Notes under the pieces: model-generated
Database searches by the model: none
What the model saw: only the letters and a program-made list of their open reading frames with translations
What the model was told of the DNA's origin: nothing
Shown here: positions 19,125 through 28,201 of the stretch, one piece after another
How the letters are laid out: the number at the start of each line of letters is the position of its first letter
Numbering within the stretch: the stretch's first letter is position 1
Origin: a bacterium
GTDB lineage: Bacteria > Zhuqueibacterota > Zhuqueibacteria > Zhuqueibacterales > Geothermadaptataceae
Direction: 5' to 3'
DNA length: 55,939 nt
NCBI GenBank assembly: GCA_024275575.1
Contig: JAJRYV010000034.1
Coordinates: forward strand, 1-55,939
Position numbers and translations under genes: made by a program

Positions 19125-20030
19125 TCAGCACTGCCACAGGTTGTCGGGATATTTTCCTTGTGCAACAAGACGGCGCAGTCGTTTTCTGGCCAGCGGTTTG
19201 TCTTTTCGATAGGTAATACCAAACCATTGTTCATCATTGTGCAAAAGTGTCGATTTGATTTCACCGGCTTTGAGCATATTATTCACAGCCTGCGGCAAAT
19301 AGAATTCAGCCGTCGGATCGGCCCCGGCATTCTGCAAAAAAGCTGAAAAATGACGCTGAAAAATATCGAAAATATCGGCGGTGAATCCCATCAGATTCAT
19401 CGAGACGACTGATTCTGCAGGCAATTTTGTTAATCGGCCCTCAGCATCTGCGAAAAAAATGCCTTCAGTTTTTTTGTAGATTTTCGTCATCTCAACGATG
19501 CCTTTCAATCTGTTGCCCTGTGTTTCGCAAATCCCCCGTGAAACAGCACCATTTTCTGATAAAGTATTGCCCAATTTATACCCTACCAGGCAACAATGCG
19601 GCGATTTTAAAATGGGCGCAGTGAGAAAATCGAAGATGATTTTAAACGATGTGGCGCCATAAAAATCATCTGCATTGATCACCGCGAAAGGCTCGTTTAT
19701 TTTATCGGCAGCAACCCAAACGGCGTGGCCGGTTCCCCAGGGTCTCTGACGCCCCGCGGGAATGGCGACACCCGGCGGCACGATGTCGATTTCCTGCAAT
19801 ACATAATCAATTTTAATTTTAGCGGAGAATTTATCGACAAAAACTTCTTTGAATTCCTGTTCAATACTTTTTCGAATGATGAAGACAACTTTTTCAAACC
19901 CGGCTTTGATGGCGTCAAAAACAGAGTAATCGATGATCGTTTCGCCGCAGGGCCCGAATTGATCGATTTGTTTCAGGCTGCCATAGCGGGAGCCCAGGCC
20001 GGCAGCAAGAATTAAAAGACTTGGTTTCAT
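19125..20030 (-). CDS. Sugar nucleotidyltransferase
   Basis: About 301 residues from the ATG at 20030, which has GGAG 12 nt upstream; an ATG seven codons earlier has no ribosome-binding site. The N-terminus LLILAAGLGSRYGSLKQID is the nucleotide-binding signature of NTP_transferase enzymes, and AVINADDFYGATSF near residue 120 is the metal-binding segment. Later VSMNLMGFTADIF and AEFYLPQAVNNML match the family commonly found beside NahK-like kinases. It should join a sugar 1-phosphate to a nucleotide, probably the product of the kinase encoded 8 bp downstream. Donor nucleotide and sugar are not determined. Confidence 0.88.
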   Translation of the reverse strand: MKPSLLILAAGLGSRYGSLKQIDQFGPCGETIIDYSVFDAIKAGFEKVVFIIRKSIEQEFKEVFVDKFSAKIKIDYVLQEIDIVPPGVAIPAGRQRPWGTGHAVWVAADKINEPFAVINADDFYGATSFKIIFDFLTAPILKSPHCCLVGYKLGNTLSENGAVSRGICETQGNRLKGIVEMTKIYKKTEGIFFADAEGRLTKLPAESVVSMNLMGFTADIFDIFQRHFSAFLQNAGADPTAEFYLPQAVNNMLKAGEIKSTLLHNDEQWFGITYRKDKPLARKRLRRLVAQGKYPDNLWQC

Positions 20031-20208
20031 TTCTCGGGTCAACTCCTTCATCAGTTTTGGTTTTAGAAGTCATAAAATACGAATTGTGAAATTCAGTTTC
20101 ACCAAATTTTAATTTTTTGGAAAATATTTAAAATATAGGTTTGCATAAATAGATGGTTTATTTAACTTACAAGCACCATTTTCAAATTTATTAAAAGGAG
20201 AAAACAGG

Positions 20209-21135
20209 ATGAAGAAAATCACCTCACTATTTAAAATTCTCTTTTTCACTTTTCTGGCTTTGCAGCTTGTAAATGTGACGGCCGGAGAAAAAGGCGGCAA
20301 GAAAAAACGCATTGCTGTGTTTGAATTTCAGGACAAAACCGACCACCGGGTGCTCTGGTGGACCGGTCAGGGACCGGGACGCGGCATGGCGGATATGCTC
20401 ATCACCGAGCTTGTCAAAAGCGGCAAGTATACGGTGATTGAACGTACAGCGCTGGACAAAATCATGGCCGAACAAAAACTCGGCATGAGCGGACTGGTGA
20501 CGCCGCAAACAGCGGCACAGGCCGGTAAACTGCTCGGCGTGGAAATCGCCGTGATCGGTACAGTGACGGAGTTCGGCCATTCGAAAAGTAATGTCGGCGG
20601 TACGGCAAAAGGCATTGGCCTGGGCGTCAGCTCACAGAAAGTGACGGTGGCGATTGATGTCCGGCTCATCAACACGACAACCGGAGAAATATTGTCGGCT
20701 GAGAATGTTCGGCGTGAGAAAAAGAAACGCGGCCTGAGCTTTCGTAAACAGGGGCTGAGTTTCAACAACCGCAATAAATTCGACCAGTCGCTCATCGGTA
20801 AAGCTACGCGCCAGGCGGTCGAAGATATCATTAAACTCATCGATACAAAATCGGCAGAGATAGTGTGGGAAGGCAAGATTGTCAAAGCCGGCAGCAGCAC
20901 GATTATCATCAACGCAGGCGATGCCAATGGCATCAAAGTCGGTGATATTTTAACCGTCTATCGCATGGGCGAAGAGTTGATCGATCCTGACACCGGTTTA
21001 TCTCTTGGCGCCGAGGAAGAAGTCGTGGGCAAAATTAAAGTGACCGACAACAGTATCGGCAAGGGCAAAGCATCGAAGTGTTCTATTGTTTCGGGTAGTG
21101 GATACACCCGTGGGGATATCGTGCGTGAGAAGTAA
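20209..21135 (+). CDS. CsgG-like secreted protein with FlgT-like C-terminal domain
   Basis: A 308-residue exported protein. The signal peptide (about 1-26) ends in VNVTAGE and has no lipobox Cys, unlike E. coli CsgG. Residues about 33-190 are a CsgG/penicillin-binding-lipoprotein-B fold: RIAVFEFQDKT, GMADMLITELVKSGKYTVIERT, LLGVEIAVIGTVTEF, KVTVAIDVRLINTTTGEIL. The last 90 residues resemble the FlgT C-terminal beta-barrel (GKIVKAGSSTIIINAGDANGIKVGDILTVYR in parts). AAAAGGAG precedes the ATG. CsgG-fold proteins form or support outer-membrane complexes; without a lipid anchor this one may be periplasmic. It appears monocistronic. Confidence 0.88.
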   Translation: MKKITSLFKILFFTFLALQLVNVTAGEKGGKKKRIAVFEFQDKTDHRVLWWTGQGPGRGMADMLITELVKSGKYTVIERTALDKIMAEQKLGMSGLVTPQTAAQAGKLLGVEIAVIGTVTEFGHSKSNVGGTAKGIGLGVSSQKVTVAIDVRLINTTTGEILSAENVRREKKKRGLSFRKQGLSFNNRNKFDQSLIGKATRQAVEDIIKLIDTKSAEIVWEGKIVKAGSSTIIINAGDANGIKVGDILTVYRMGEELIDPDTGLSLGAEEEVVGKIKVTDNSIGKGKASKCSIVSGSGYTRGDIVREK

Positions 21136-21222
21136 GTGCTGTCGGCATTACTGACATTTGAATTTTATCCAGCGGCGTCGCTCCGTGGCTATATAATGTC
21201 CATCCGGAAACGCCGTTTTTTT

Positions 21223-21308
21223 CGTCATTCCCGAATGATTTTATCGGGAATCCATGCCTGGTTGAGGCTAATAAAATGGATTCCGCTTAAAAGCATGACG
21301 GAATGACG
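21223..21308. repeat. Palindromic dispersed-type element
   Basis: Outer arms CGTCATTCC (21223-21231) and GGAATGACG (21300-21308), with inner GGGAATCC- and GGATTCCG-type arms. This CATTCCCG...GGAATGACG layout is a known class of short palindromic intergenic repeat found in many bacteria. Only one copy is in the window. Confidence 0.6.
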
Positions 21309-21581
21309 TTTGCCTGGGTGGACACTATTTGGCCAACCGTTAAACCGGTAGGCTAACGCAATTCAACCCTGATAGAGCAGGCTGAAACTTGAGCGTCTTC
21401 AGGCGGGTTTTCAAAAAGTAGCCGCAGGCTTCAGCCTGTGAGGGGACTGGCCGGAACAACAATATCCTATTAAAACTGCTTCATTCTTCTTCATACTTAA
21501 GTTCATTTGACCGATTATCCATAAAGATTATTATTTCAAATTATATTCTTTCAATTCAAATAAAATAATCAGGTCAACCTT
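21309..21581. other. Intergenic region upstream of the chemoreceptor
   Basis: No gene. At 21419-21441 GCCGCAGGCTTCAGCCTGTG is a short inverted repeat (CAGGCT/AGCCTG), and a related GCAGGCTGAAAC lies at 21377-21388. The last 100 bases are AT-rich and should hold the chemoreceptor promoter. Confidence 0.4.
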
Positions 21582-23972
21582 ATGCTTACCAAGCTCAAGT
21601 TACAGCACAAGATTATTTTTTATCTAGTTAGTTTCGGGATGATCCCTGCCGCCATCATGGCGCTCGTCATCAGAAGTGAACTTGAAAATGTGACCAACTC
21701 TCTTGGTCAGAACTACAATAATATAGCAGTTTCAATTTGTGATACAATAGATCGAAATCTATTTGAAAGATACGGAGATGTGCAGGCGTTTGCAATGAAT
21801 GCAATCGTCAGAGATTCTTCTTTCTGGTACAAAAAAGATGAAACAACTAATGCAATTATCCGGGCAATGAATAAATATGTTGACCTTTATGACCTTTATA
21901 ATCTGATGTTACTCGTCGATCTGAATGGCCAGACAATCGCAGTCAATTCGCGAGATAACAAGGGACACCCGATTAATACCTCCGCTTTATATACTGCCAA
22001 CCATAAAAATACAGCCTGGTTCAAAAAAGTGATCAATAAAGAATATATGAAAAATTCAGATGGATCATTTTCTGGTACAGTGGTTCAGGATGTGCATATC
22101 GACGAAAGAATAAAGGATATTTATGGCAATGACGGTCTGACTCTGGGATTCAGTGCGCCTGTTTACGATGATAATGGAGAGATCATCGCCATTTGGAATA
22201 ACCGGGCTGATTTTTCTTTTGTTGAGGAAATTATTCAGGCAGAATATCTGAAAATGGTGAAAAGAGGACTTGCCGGGGCGGAGATCACTCTTCTTGATAA
22301 AAAAGGGATGATTCTTATTGATTATGATCCTCAATTGCAGGGGCAAAAAATAGTTACACATGATATGGATGATATTTTATTAAAGTTCAATTTGGCGCAA
22401 AGCGGCGTAAAGGCGGCCCAAAATGCTGTCAACGGTGAATCCGGGTTCAATATTTCAATGCATGCACGCAAGCAGGTTGAACAAATTGCCGGCTATAGTC
22501 AATCGAAAGGAGCATTGGGTTTTTCAGGTCTCAAGTGGGCGATACTCGTGCGTGTCCCGGTAAAGGAGGCGTTAGCGAGTTCCATTATTTTACGAAAGAT
22601 AGTCAATACTATTCTGCTTATTTCTGCCGGAACGCTGATGCTTATGGCCTGGTTCGTGGGCAAGTCTATCGTTTCGCCAATTTTGATGTTGAAAAACGCT
22701 TCGCAAAAGGTTGCACAGGGTGATACAGAAATCTCGGTTGATATTTCATCGAGGGATGAGCTGGGTGAGCTGGCGCATTCATTTAATGCGATGGTCGAGA
22801 AAATAAGTTCATCTATGAAAGAAATTGAACACCAATCGCAAGCGGCCAGTCAGGCGGCTATTAAAGCAGAGGCGGCGCGGGAAAACACGGAAGAGCAACA
22901 GAATTATCTCACTCAAAATATTGAAATAATTCTGAGCGAAATGGATAAGTTTAAACATGGTGACTTGACCGTTCGTGTTCCGGAAAGTGTTGCTGGGGAA
23001 ATCGGCCGTCTTTTTACCGGTTTTAACAGCGCTGTTGAGAATATTTATAAAATGGTGACCGAGGTTAAACATGCCATTTCCGCTACTGCTGCCGCGAGTG
23101 ATGAAATTTTTAGTGCGACTGACGATCTTTCCAACTCGGCGCAGGAGCAGAATCAGCAATCACTCGAAATATCCACTGCAGTTGAAGAAATGAGCTCAAC
23201 CATTGCTGAAACGACACAAAATACAAGCAGAGCTGCAGAAGTAGCAAAGAAATCGGGGGGGCAAGCCAAACAGGGCGGAGCAGTCGTCGTCGAGACGATC
23301 AATAGCATGAGTAAAATATCCGATGTGGTAACGGATGCGGCAGAAATGGTTGAATCTCTCGGGAACAGCAGCAAGCAAATTGGCGAAATTGTTCAGGTTA
23401 TCGATGAGATTGCAGACCAGACCAATTTGCTGGCGTTAAATGCTGCAATCGAAGCGGCGCGAGCGGGCGAACAGGGCCGCGGGTTCGCTGTTGTTGCCGA
23501 CGAAGTGCGAAAACTGGCAGAACGCACATCGACGGCAACGAAAGAAATTGCCAGCATGATCAAACAAATTCAGCAGGAAACAAATGGTGCTGTTGAATCG
23601 ATGCAAAATGCGACAGTCGAAACAGAAAACGGCAAAAAAATGGTCGATAAAGCCGGTGATACACTCGAAGAAATCATTGCCAACTCCAATGAGGTTATCG
23701 ATAATATCATTTTGGTTGCAACGGCCAGCGAGGAACAAACACAAACAGCCGAAGAAATCAGTAAAAATCTGGCACGCGCAACCAAAGTGATACAAGACTC
23801 GTCTGCCGCCACTGCTCAAATCGCCAGGACGGCAGAATCAATGAATAACAATATGCAGACAGTCTTGAATTTAATAAACAATTTTAAAGTAGATGATGAG
23901 GAAACTGAAATAACAGATGCTGTTCAGTACCAAGCGCTACCAGCCGGGGAAGAAATGCAGTTTATTGATTAA
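21582..23972 (+). CDS. Methyl-accepting chemotaxis protein with periplasmic Cache-type sensor
   Basis: A 796-residue inner-membrane receptor. Helix TM1 spans about 12-32, and the large periplasmic domain (about 35-335) has the features of a double-Cache fold ([50 protein letters not shown]). TM2 is at about 340-362. A HAMP follows ([20 protein letters not shown]) and a second HAMP-like segment near 450-500. The C-terminal signalling domain contains the conserved hairpin tip [21 protein letters not shown] and [18 protein letters not shown]. It would report a small extracellular ligand to CheA/CheW. No other chemotaxis gene is nearby. A bidirectional terminator follows. Confidence 0.96.
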   Translation: MLTKLKLQHKIIFYLVSFGMIPAAIMALVIRSELENVTNSLGQNYNNIAVSICDTIDRNLFERYGDVQAFAMNAIVRDSSFWYKKDETTNAIIRAMNKYVDLYDLYNLMLLVDLNGQTIAVNSRDNKGHPINTSALYTANHKNTAWFKKVINKEYMKNSDGSFSGTVVQDVHIDERIKDIYGNDGLTLGFSAPVYDDNGEIIAIWNNRADFSFVEEIIQAEYLKMVKRGLAGAEITLLDKKGMILIDYDPQLQGQKIVTHDMDDILLKFNLAQSGVKAAQNAVNGESGFNISMHARKQVEQIAGYSQSKGALGFSGLKWAILVRVPVKEALASSIILRKIVNTILLISAGTLMLMAWFVGKSIVSPILMLKNASQKVAQGDTEISVDISSRDELGELAHSFNAMVEKISSSMKEIEHQSQAASQAAIKAEAARENTEEQQNYLTQNIEIILSEMDKFKHGDLTVRVPESVAGEIGRLFTGFNSAVENIYKMVTEVKHAISATAAASDEIFSATDDLSNSAQEQNQQSLEISTAVEEMSSTIAETTQNTSRAAEVAKKSGGQAKQGGAVVVETINSMSKISDVVTDAAEMVESLGNSSKQIGEIVQVIDEIADQTNLLALNAAIEAARAGEQGRGFAVVADEVRKLAERTSTATKEIASMIKQIQQETNGAVESMQNATVETENGKKMVDKAGDTLEEIIANSNEVIDNIILVATASEEQTQTAEEISKNLARATKVIQDSSAATAQIARTAESMNNNMQTVLNLINNFKVDDEETEITDAVQYQALPAGEEMQFID

Positions 23973-24013
23973 AATAATCCGGGAAAGTCTCGGGGGAGAA
24001 AAAAATATTAAAA

Positions 24014-24048
24014 AAAAAGGTTGGCAATAAAAAAATTCCAACCTTTTT
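24014..24048. terminator. Bidirectional terminator
   Basis: AAAAAGGTTGG (24014-24024) and CCAACCTTTTT (24038-24048) form a perfect 11-bp stem with A- and T-runs on both flanks. It lies between the convergent chemoreceptor and GDSL lipoprotein genes and can end transcripts from both sides. Confidence 0.85.
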
Positions 24049-24079
24049 AAATATCAGGCCAAACCAAAAGCAGCTTGGG

Positions 24080-25519
24080 TTAAAATATCGCCTGTACTTG
24101 CCGGGCGGCTTTCAATGAAATCTTCGAGACACGTTTGCCGACATATTGGCCGCCATAATCCGCCGCAACATTCAATGGCGGCACGGTCAGCTCCAGCATA
24201 CCGTTAATCGTCTGAATAAACAGATTGGCAACGATGGCATAACCGGCATCGTTGGGATGCACACCGTCGAGGCTGAAAGCCGTATTTGCCGGATCGAGCA
24301 GGACGAATTTGCCGGACATGCCTTCGAGTCCGGTTGAATTCAGAGCGCTGAGAGCCGCATTCATATCAACAACCGGCGCCTGAAATTGCTGTGCCAGCGT
24401 AGCGATGGTCGCATTAAAGCCTTCCACCGCAGCTTTGATGGCAACGCCTTCGTCAACAGTCAGAGTAACCGAACCGGGTAATGGCTGGCCGGTGGGGTTC
24501 AGGCCAGCGGCAATCATGCCGAGATGCAAGGCCGAGGCCTGTTGCGCTGGCAATCCCATTCCCGCCAGTGCAAGAGAATCCGGTACGCCCAGCCCGGTTT
24601 GATAAAGGGACAGCGCCGGTAATGTCAGATGTTCAACGCTGGTTTCAGCCGTTAGCAGAGGCAGGTATAAAACACCATCTGTCGGATCAAAATCAACCGG
24701 CTGGAACGTTGCATCGACAACCACCGGAACCGGCGAAGTAATTCCCAGCGCCGGGATTGTCCGAAAGATGATATCCATTGTATTAACAAATGGAATGTCG
24801 GTAACATAGGGAATATTGGCCAGAATAAGCGCCGCATGGGTTTTGCTGCGAATTTCCGTCAGCAGGGTTGTGTAATCTGTCGTGAACTGACCCTGATCCG
24901 TCAATTTGGTCAAATCGCCGCCTGCGGTTGCCGCGCCGAGTGCATCATTATTGCCAATCCACAGGATGATCAGTGTTGGATTGAGCATGATAGCTTGCTG
25001 TACTTGAGTTGTATTGCCGAAATTCGGATTACGCAGAACCATGTCAAAAAATGAATTGGTTCCGCTGTTTGAGGTGGCCGCATTCGTGGCAGCAAGTACG
25101 TCATGCAAGGTTGCGCCCGGTACACCGAGATTATCATATGGTCGGGATAAAAGTGCATTTTTCAGCAAAGTCAACGGGTTAACTGTCAGTGCATCGGAAA
25201 CCAAGGCACCGTTTTCCAGGCGCAGCGGTGTCTGTCCCGGTGTGCTGCCGATACCCGGTTCAGCGATCAAAGGCTGTTGAAAATCAGTTTTGCCGAGCTG
25301 CTGTGCAATAAGTGCGGGATAGCTGCTCACCTGTGCTGTTTCCACCATGCCTGCAGATTGAAAACCGGCTGTCAAGCTGTTACCGATTGCCACGAATTTG
25401 CTGGTTGCCAACTCGCCTCTCGTGACCTTGAGCTGAGGCTGATCCGGTGTGGCTAAATCACAACCGGAATATAGGATGACGCTCGATAGAAGCAGAGCGA
25501 TAAGTAAAAGTCTTTTCAT
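24080..25519 (-). CDS. SGNH/GDSL-family lipoprotein esterase
   Basis: A 479-residue outer-membrane-type lipoprotein. The lipobox is LYSGC with Cys20. Block I reads FVAIGNSLTAG with the nucleophile Ser48, a GNSL variant of GDSL. WIGNNDALG (about 190) is block III, and DGVHPNDAGYAIVAN near residue 418 supplies the catalytic Asp/His pair. The family hydrolyses ester bonds of lipids or acylated sugars. The gene stands directly upstream of, and on the opposite side of a shared terminator from, the chemoreceptor. It lies 51 bp downstream of a FadL-type porin gene on the same strand, so a lipid-related role and co-transcription are plausible. Confidence 0.9.
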   Translation of the reverse strand: MKRLLLIALLLSSVILYSGCDLATPDQPQLKVTRGELATSKFVAIGNSLTAGFQSAGMVETAQVSSYPALIAQQLGKTDFQQPLIAEPGIGSTPGQTPLRLENGALVSDALTVNPLTLLKNALLSRPYDNLGVPGATLHDVLAATNAATSNSGTNSFFDMVLRNPNFGNTTQVQQAIMLNPTLIILWIGNNDALGAATAGGDLTKLTDQGQFTTDYTTLLTEIRSKTHAALILANIPYVTDIPFVNTMDIIFRTIPALGITSPVPVVVDATFQPVDFDPTDGVLYLPLLTAETSVEHLTLPALSLYQTGLGVPDSLALAGMGLPAQQASALHLGMIAAGLNPTGQPLPGSVTLTVDEGVAIKAAVEGFNATIATLAQQFQAPVVDMNAALSALNSTGLEGMSGKFVLLDPANTAFSLDGVHPNDAGYAIVANLFIQTINGMLELTVPPLNVAADYGGQYVGKRVSKISLKAARQVQAIF

Positions 25520-25570
25520 ATTTATCTCCGTTTTTATTGTAGTCGTACTGAATTCCTACAAATGATTAAA

Positions 25571-26869
25571 TCAGAAATTCACACCAAAGCTGGCCCAGAA
25601 CAAATTGGCGACGGAAACATAAGTTCCATCGAAGCCATAATGGTTTTTGCCGACGCCATTTTCAACAGTGCTGCGCTCACCGATATTGACGAACATATAA
25701 CCGGCGTCGAAGATGAAACGGTCGTTGTGATAGCCAAATCCAACAGCAATGTCATAACGATCATCATCAGGCAGCAGCGGGCTAACCGATTCGATGGGTT
25801 GCGGTGTTTTATCATAAATATAACCGGCGCGCAGATCCCATTTTTCGTTCAGCGAGTATTCCGAGCCGATACGAATTTGCCAGGCATCATTGTAGTTAAA
25901 TGGAATGGTCTGATCGAGAGCGTCACCATTTTCGAAATCGAGGGTGAGTTCGTCAAAGACCGACCATTTAAACCACATGTAATCTGCTTCGATGTTTATT
26001 TTTTCTGTGAATTGATAGTTGGCGCCGACAGAAAAGAAAGCGGGATAATCGAGGCTGGTGTTGACTTTTTGATCCTGTAAAACAGCGCCGGCGATTGCGG
26101 CTGCCTGGGGTACGGATAGATCATTGAACAGGGTGAAATTTGCATTGCCACCGTTAAAATTATTGGTGATTGTATGACGATACATGAAACCCAGTCCCAG
26201 CTTGTCTTTCTGATATTGCATCGAAAGGCTGAAACCATAGGCCAGGTCCGAGGTGCCGTCGAGTTCGACGTCGCCAACCTCATAACCCATGGAACCTTCG
26301 CTATCGAAAATATTAACATTGCGAATCAGATTGATGCTTGAAAGCACAAAATCGGCGCCAATACCGATGCTGAAATTGGGTGTCACTTTATATGCTACGA
26401 CCGGGGAAATATAAAATGAGGTGATCAGCGATTTTTTAGAGATTGCATTTCCGGGGAAATTATCCTCATGGTCGATACCGAGGCCGAACGGGTTCGTTAC
26501 ACTAATTCCGGCAGCGAAGTTTTCACCCAGTTTGTGGGCATAGTGAATACCGATGGGATTAAAAAAAGAATCCTTGTTGTAATAAACCGTGTCATTAAAA
26601 ATAGGCGCGGCGCCGATAAAATTTCCTTTGGGAAAAATCAGGGTAACCCCGCCATAGAACTGGTTGCTTTTCAGAAAAACCATACCTGCAGGATTATAAA
26701 ATACTGTTGAGGCATCGGCAGATTGTGCAACGATCGCACCGGCAAGCGCGGATGCGCGTCCGCCGAATTCATACAGATTAAACCCTCCTGCCCGTACAGT
26801 ATTATTTTGCAATAATAAACCTGCAATAAGCATTGATCCAACAAACAACCGTTTTAGATTGTTTTTCAT
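25571..26869 (-). CDS. FadL/OmpP1-type outer-membrane transporter
   Basis: A 432-residue outer-membrane beta-barrel. The signal peptide (about 1-27) is followed by GGFNLYEFGGRASALAGAIVAQSADASTVFYNPAGM in segments, the N-terminal hatch pattern of FadL, including the NPAGM motif. The rest alternates polar and hydrophobic residues and ends in an aromatic-rich strand with WASFGVNF, as expected for the last barrel strand. FadL imports long-chain fatty acids and other hydrophobic compounds. GGAGGG precedes the start. It is divergent from the TetR/FadR-type regulator, and beta-oxidation genes follow on the other side, which supports a fatty-acid role. Confidence 0.93.
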   Translation of the reverse strand: MKNNLKRLFVGSMLIAGLLLQNNTVRAGGFNLYEFGGRASALAGAIVAQSADASTVFYNPAGMVFLKSNQFYGGVTLIFPKGNFIGAAPIFNDTVYYNKDSFFNPIGIHYAHKLGENFAAGISVTNPFGLGIDHEDNFPGNAISKKSLITSFYISPVVAYKVTPNFSIGIGADFVLSSINLIRNVNIFDSEGSMGYEVGDVELDGTSDLAYGFSLSMQYQKDKLGLGFMYRHTITNNFNGGNANFTLFNDLSVPQAAAIAGAVLQDQKVNTSLDYPAFFSVGANYQFTEKINIEADYMWFKWSVFDELTLDFENGDALDQTIPFNYNDAWQIRIGSEYSLNEKWDLRAGYIYDKTPQPIESVSPLLPDDDRYDIAVGFGYHNDRFIFDAGYMFVNIGERSTVENGVGKNHYGFDGTYVSVANLFWASFGVNF

Positions 26870-27286
26870 AAAACCCTCCGGCTTTAATGAGTAGTGATTA
26901 AATTCAGACAGCTTCTCACAAAGAATTGTTGAGAGGGTGAGAAACTATCACGTTCTGATATTTATAATTGGGAAACAATACAGTGACAGAAAACTGAAAT
27001 AAAATTTGTGGTTTTGTTGAAATTCAGTGAAAACATGCGCAAACTCAGCTCAAAACATCGAGAACTGTTTAACGTAATGTAAAAACTATTAATTGTCAAC
27101 AAATAAAAACCGAAGCATGACTGATCGGGGAAAGACTTTTCGTTTTCTTCGCCGAAAACGATATTTTGAACCTGTTTTTAGCATATGCAAATGCCAACTC
27201 CGGTAGAAATTCTACCCTTTATAGCTCCGGTTGAAGAATGAATAAAATTCAGTTATGTTGATGACCAATATTTAAACATTTCCTTC
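26870..27286. other. Divergent regulatory region of the fatty-acid locus
   Basis: AT-rich, with no gene. It holds the leader of the FadL-type gene and leads to the regulator promoter. I found no second copy of the TGAATGA-N4-TCATTCA operator on the FadL side. Confidence 0.5.
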
Positions 27287-27315
27287 TTGACCATTTCGAA
27301 TTCTCTTTATATATT
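27287..27315 (+). promoter_or_regulatory. Promoter of the TetR/FadR-type regulator
   Basis: TTGACC (27287-27292), a 17-nt spacer and TATATT (27310-27315). The start of transcription should be near 27322, inside the operator that follows. Confidence 0.65.
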
Positions 27316-27318
27316 AAG

Positions 27319-27336
27319 TGAATGAACGATCATTCA
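27319..27336. promoter_or_regulatory. Perfect inverted-repeat operator, FadR-like
   Basis: TGAATGA (27319-27325), ACGA, TCATTCA (27330-27336): two exact 7-bp half-sites around 4 bp. The site begins 3 bp after the -10 box and covers the predicted transcription start, so binding would block the promoter. Its form resembles the boxes of B. subtilis FadR, a TetR-family repressor released by long-chain acyl-CoA. The adjacent gene encodes such a regulator, so autoregulation is the simple reading. Confidence 0.75.
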
Positions 27337-27379
27337 TTTTAATAAAACTTTACTTTCCTCACAAAAATCAAACAACTGT

Positions 27380-27988
27380 ATGAAAAACTCAACCATTGCC
27401 GATCGTCGGGCGGAAAAACGTGACCGGATTCTCAAATCCGCGGCCAAAACCTTTGCCTCCAAAGGATTTTACCACGCGAAAATCTCGCAAATTGCCCGTG
27501 ATGCCGGTGTGGCCGACGGCACCATCTATCTTGATTTCAAAAACAAAGATGAAATCCTAATCACTGTTTTCGAAGAAAGCGTCGGGCGGATTATTGCCGA
27601 TTTCCGACAGCAACTCGCGAAATTATCATCACCCGTCGAAAAGCTTAAAAAATTTGCTTATCTGCATTTGCAGCTTATTGAAACACAGCCGGATGTTGCG
27701 GCGGTAGTACAGCTCGAACTGCGCCAGAGTAATAAATTTATCAAAGAATACGCCGGCTCCAGTATCGCAGATTATCTCAATCTCATCAGTGAAATTCTCG
27801 AAGACGGACAAAAACAAAACCTCATCCGCGATGACATTCACCTCGGCGTGGCAAAAAGAGTTTTATTCGGCGCCCTCGATGAATTTTCAACTGTGATGAT
27901 TCTGGCAAAAACGCAGAAATATGACTTGGCCGAAAGCGCCAGACAAATCGCCGAGATATTCGTTTCCGGTATGAAAAAAACACCCTGA
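27380..27988 (+). CDS. TetR/AcrR-family regulator, FadR-like
   Basis: A 202-residue DNA-binding repressor. The N-terminal helix-turn-helix reads RILKSAAKTFASKGF, then KISQIARDAGVADGTIYLDFKNKDEIL, the classic TetR_N pattern. The C-terminal ligand-binding part (DYLNLISEILEDGQKQNLIRDD, RVLFGALDEFST) matches the YsiA/FadR-type domain that senses acyl-CoA. A perfect palindromic operator lies 43 bp upstream over its own promoter. It is placed between a FadL porin (divergent) and beta-oxidation genes (same direction), so it is probably the local fatty-acid regulator. The effector is inferred. Confidence 0.9.
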   Translation: MKNSTIADRRAEKRDRILKSAAKTFASKGFYHAKISQIARDAGVADGTIYLDFKNKDEILITVFEESVGRIIADFRQQLAKLSSPVEKLKKFAYLHLQLIETQPDVAAVVQLELRQSNKFIKEYAGSSIADYLNLISEILEDGQKQNLIRDDIHLGVAKRVLFGALDEFSTVMILAKTQKYDLAESARQIAEIFVSGMKKTP

Positions 27989-28109
27989 TAACCTGCAACG
28001 CTGCCTGATCGGTGGAATTGAACCCGCTTACCCTTTGTTTCAGTCAGTGCGCCAGGTCCTCAATACTTGTATTAAAATGAAACAAAAAATAAAATGATTT
28101 ACCGAAGCG

Positions 28110-28162
28110 TCAAATAAGAATCATCGTTTAAGACCTCGTGCGTCACGATCGTTCTTATTTGA
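28110..28162. promoter_or_regulatory. Long hairpin before the thiolase gene
   Basis: Arms 28110-28127 and 28145-28162 pair at 16 of 18 positions, starting with the perfect 11-bp TCAAATAAGAA / TTCTTATTTGA. The loop is 17 nt. It lies 40 bp before the thiolase start. With no long T-run it is a weak terminator candidate; it may be a processing or attenuation hairpin between regulator and enzyme genes, or an operator of another factor. Confidence 0.5.
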
Positions 28163-28201
28163 TATTTAATTTTCACCCAAAAGCGAGTAAAGGACGCCAC
28201 T

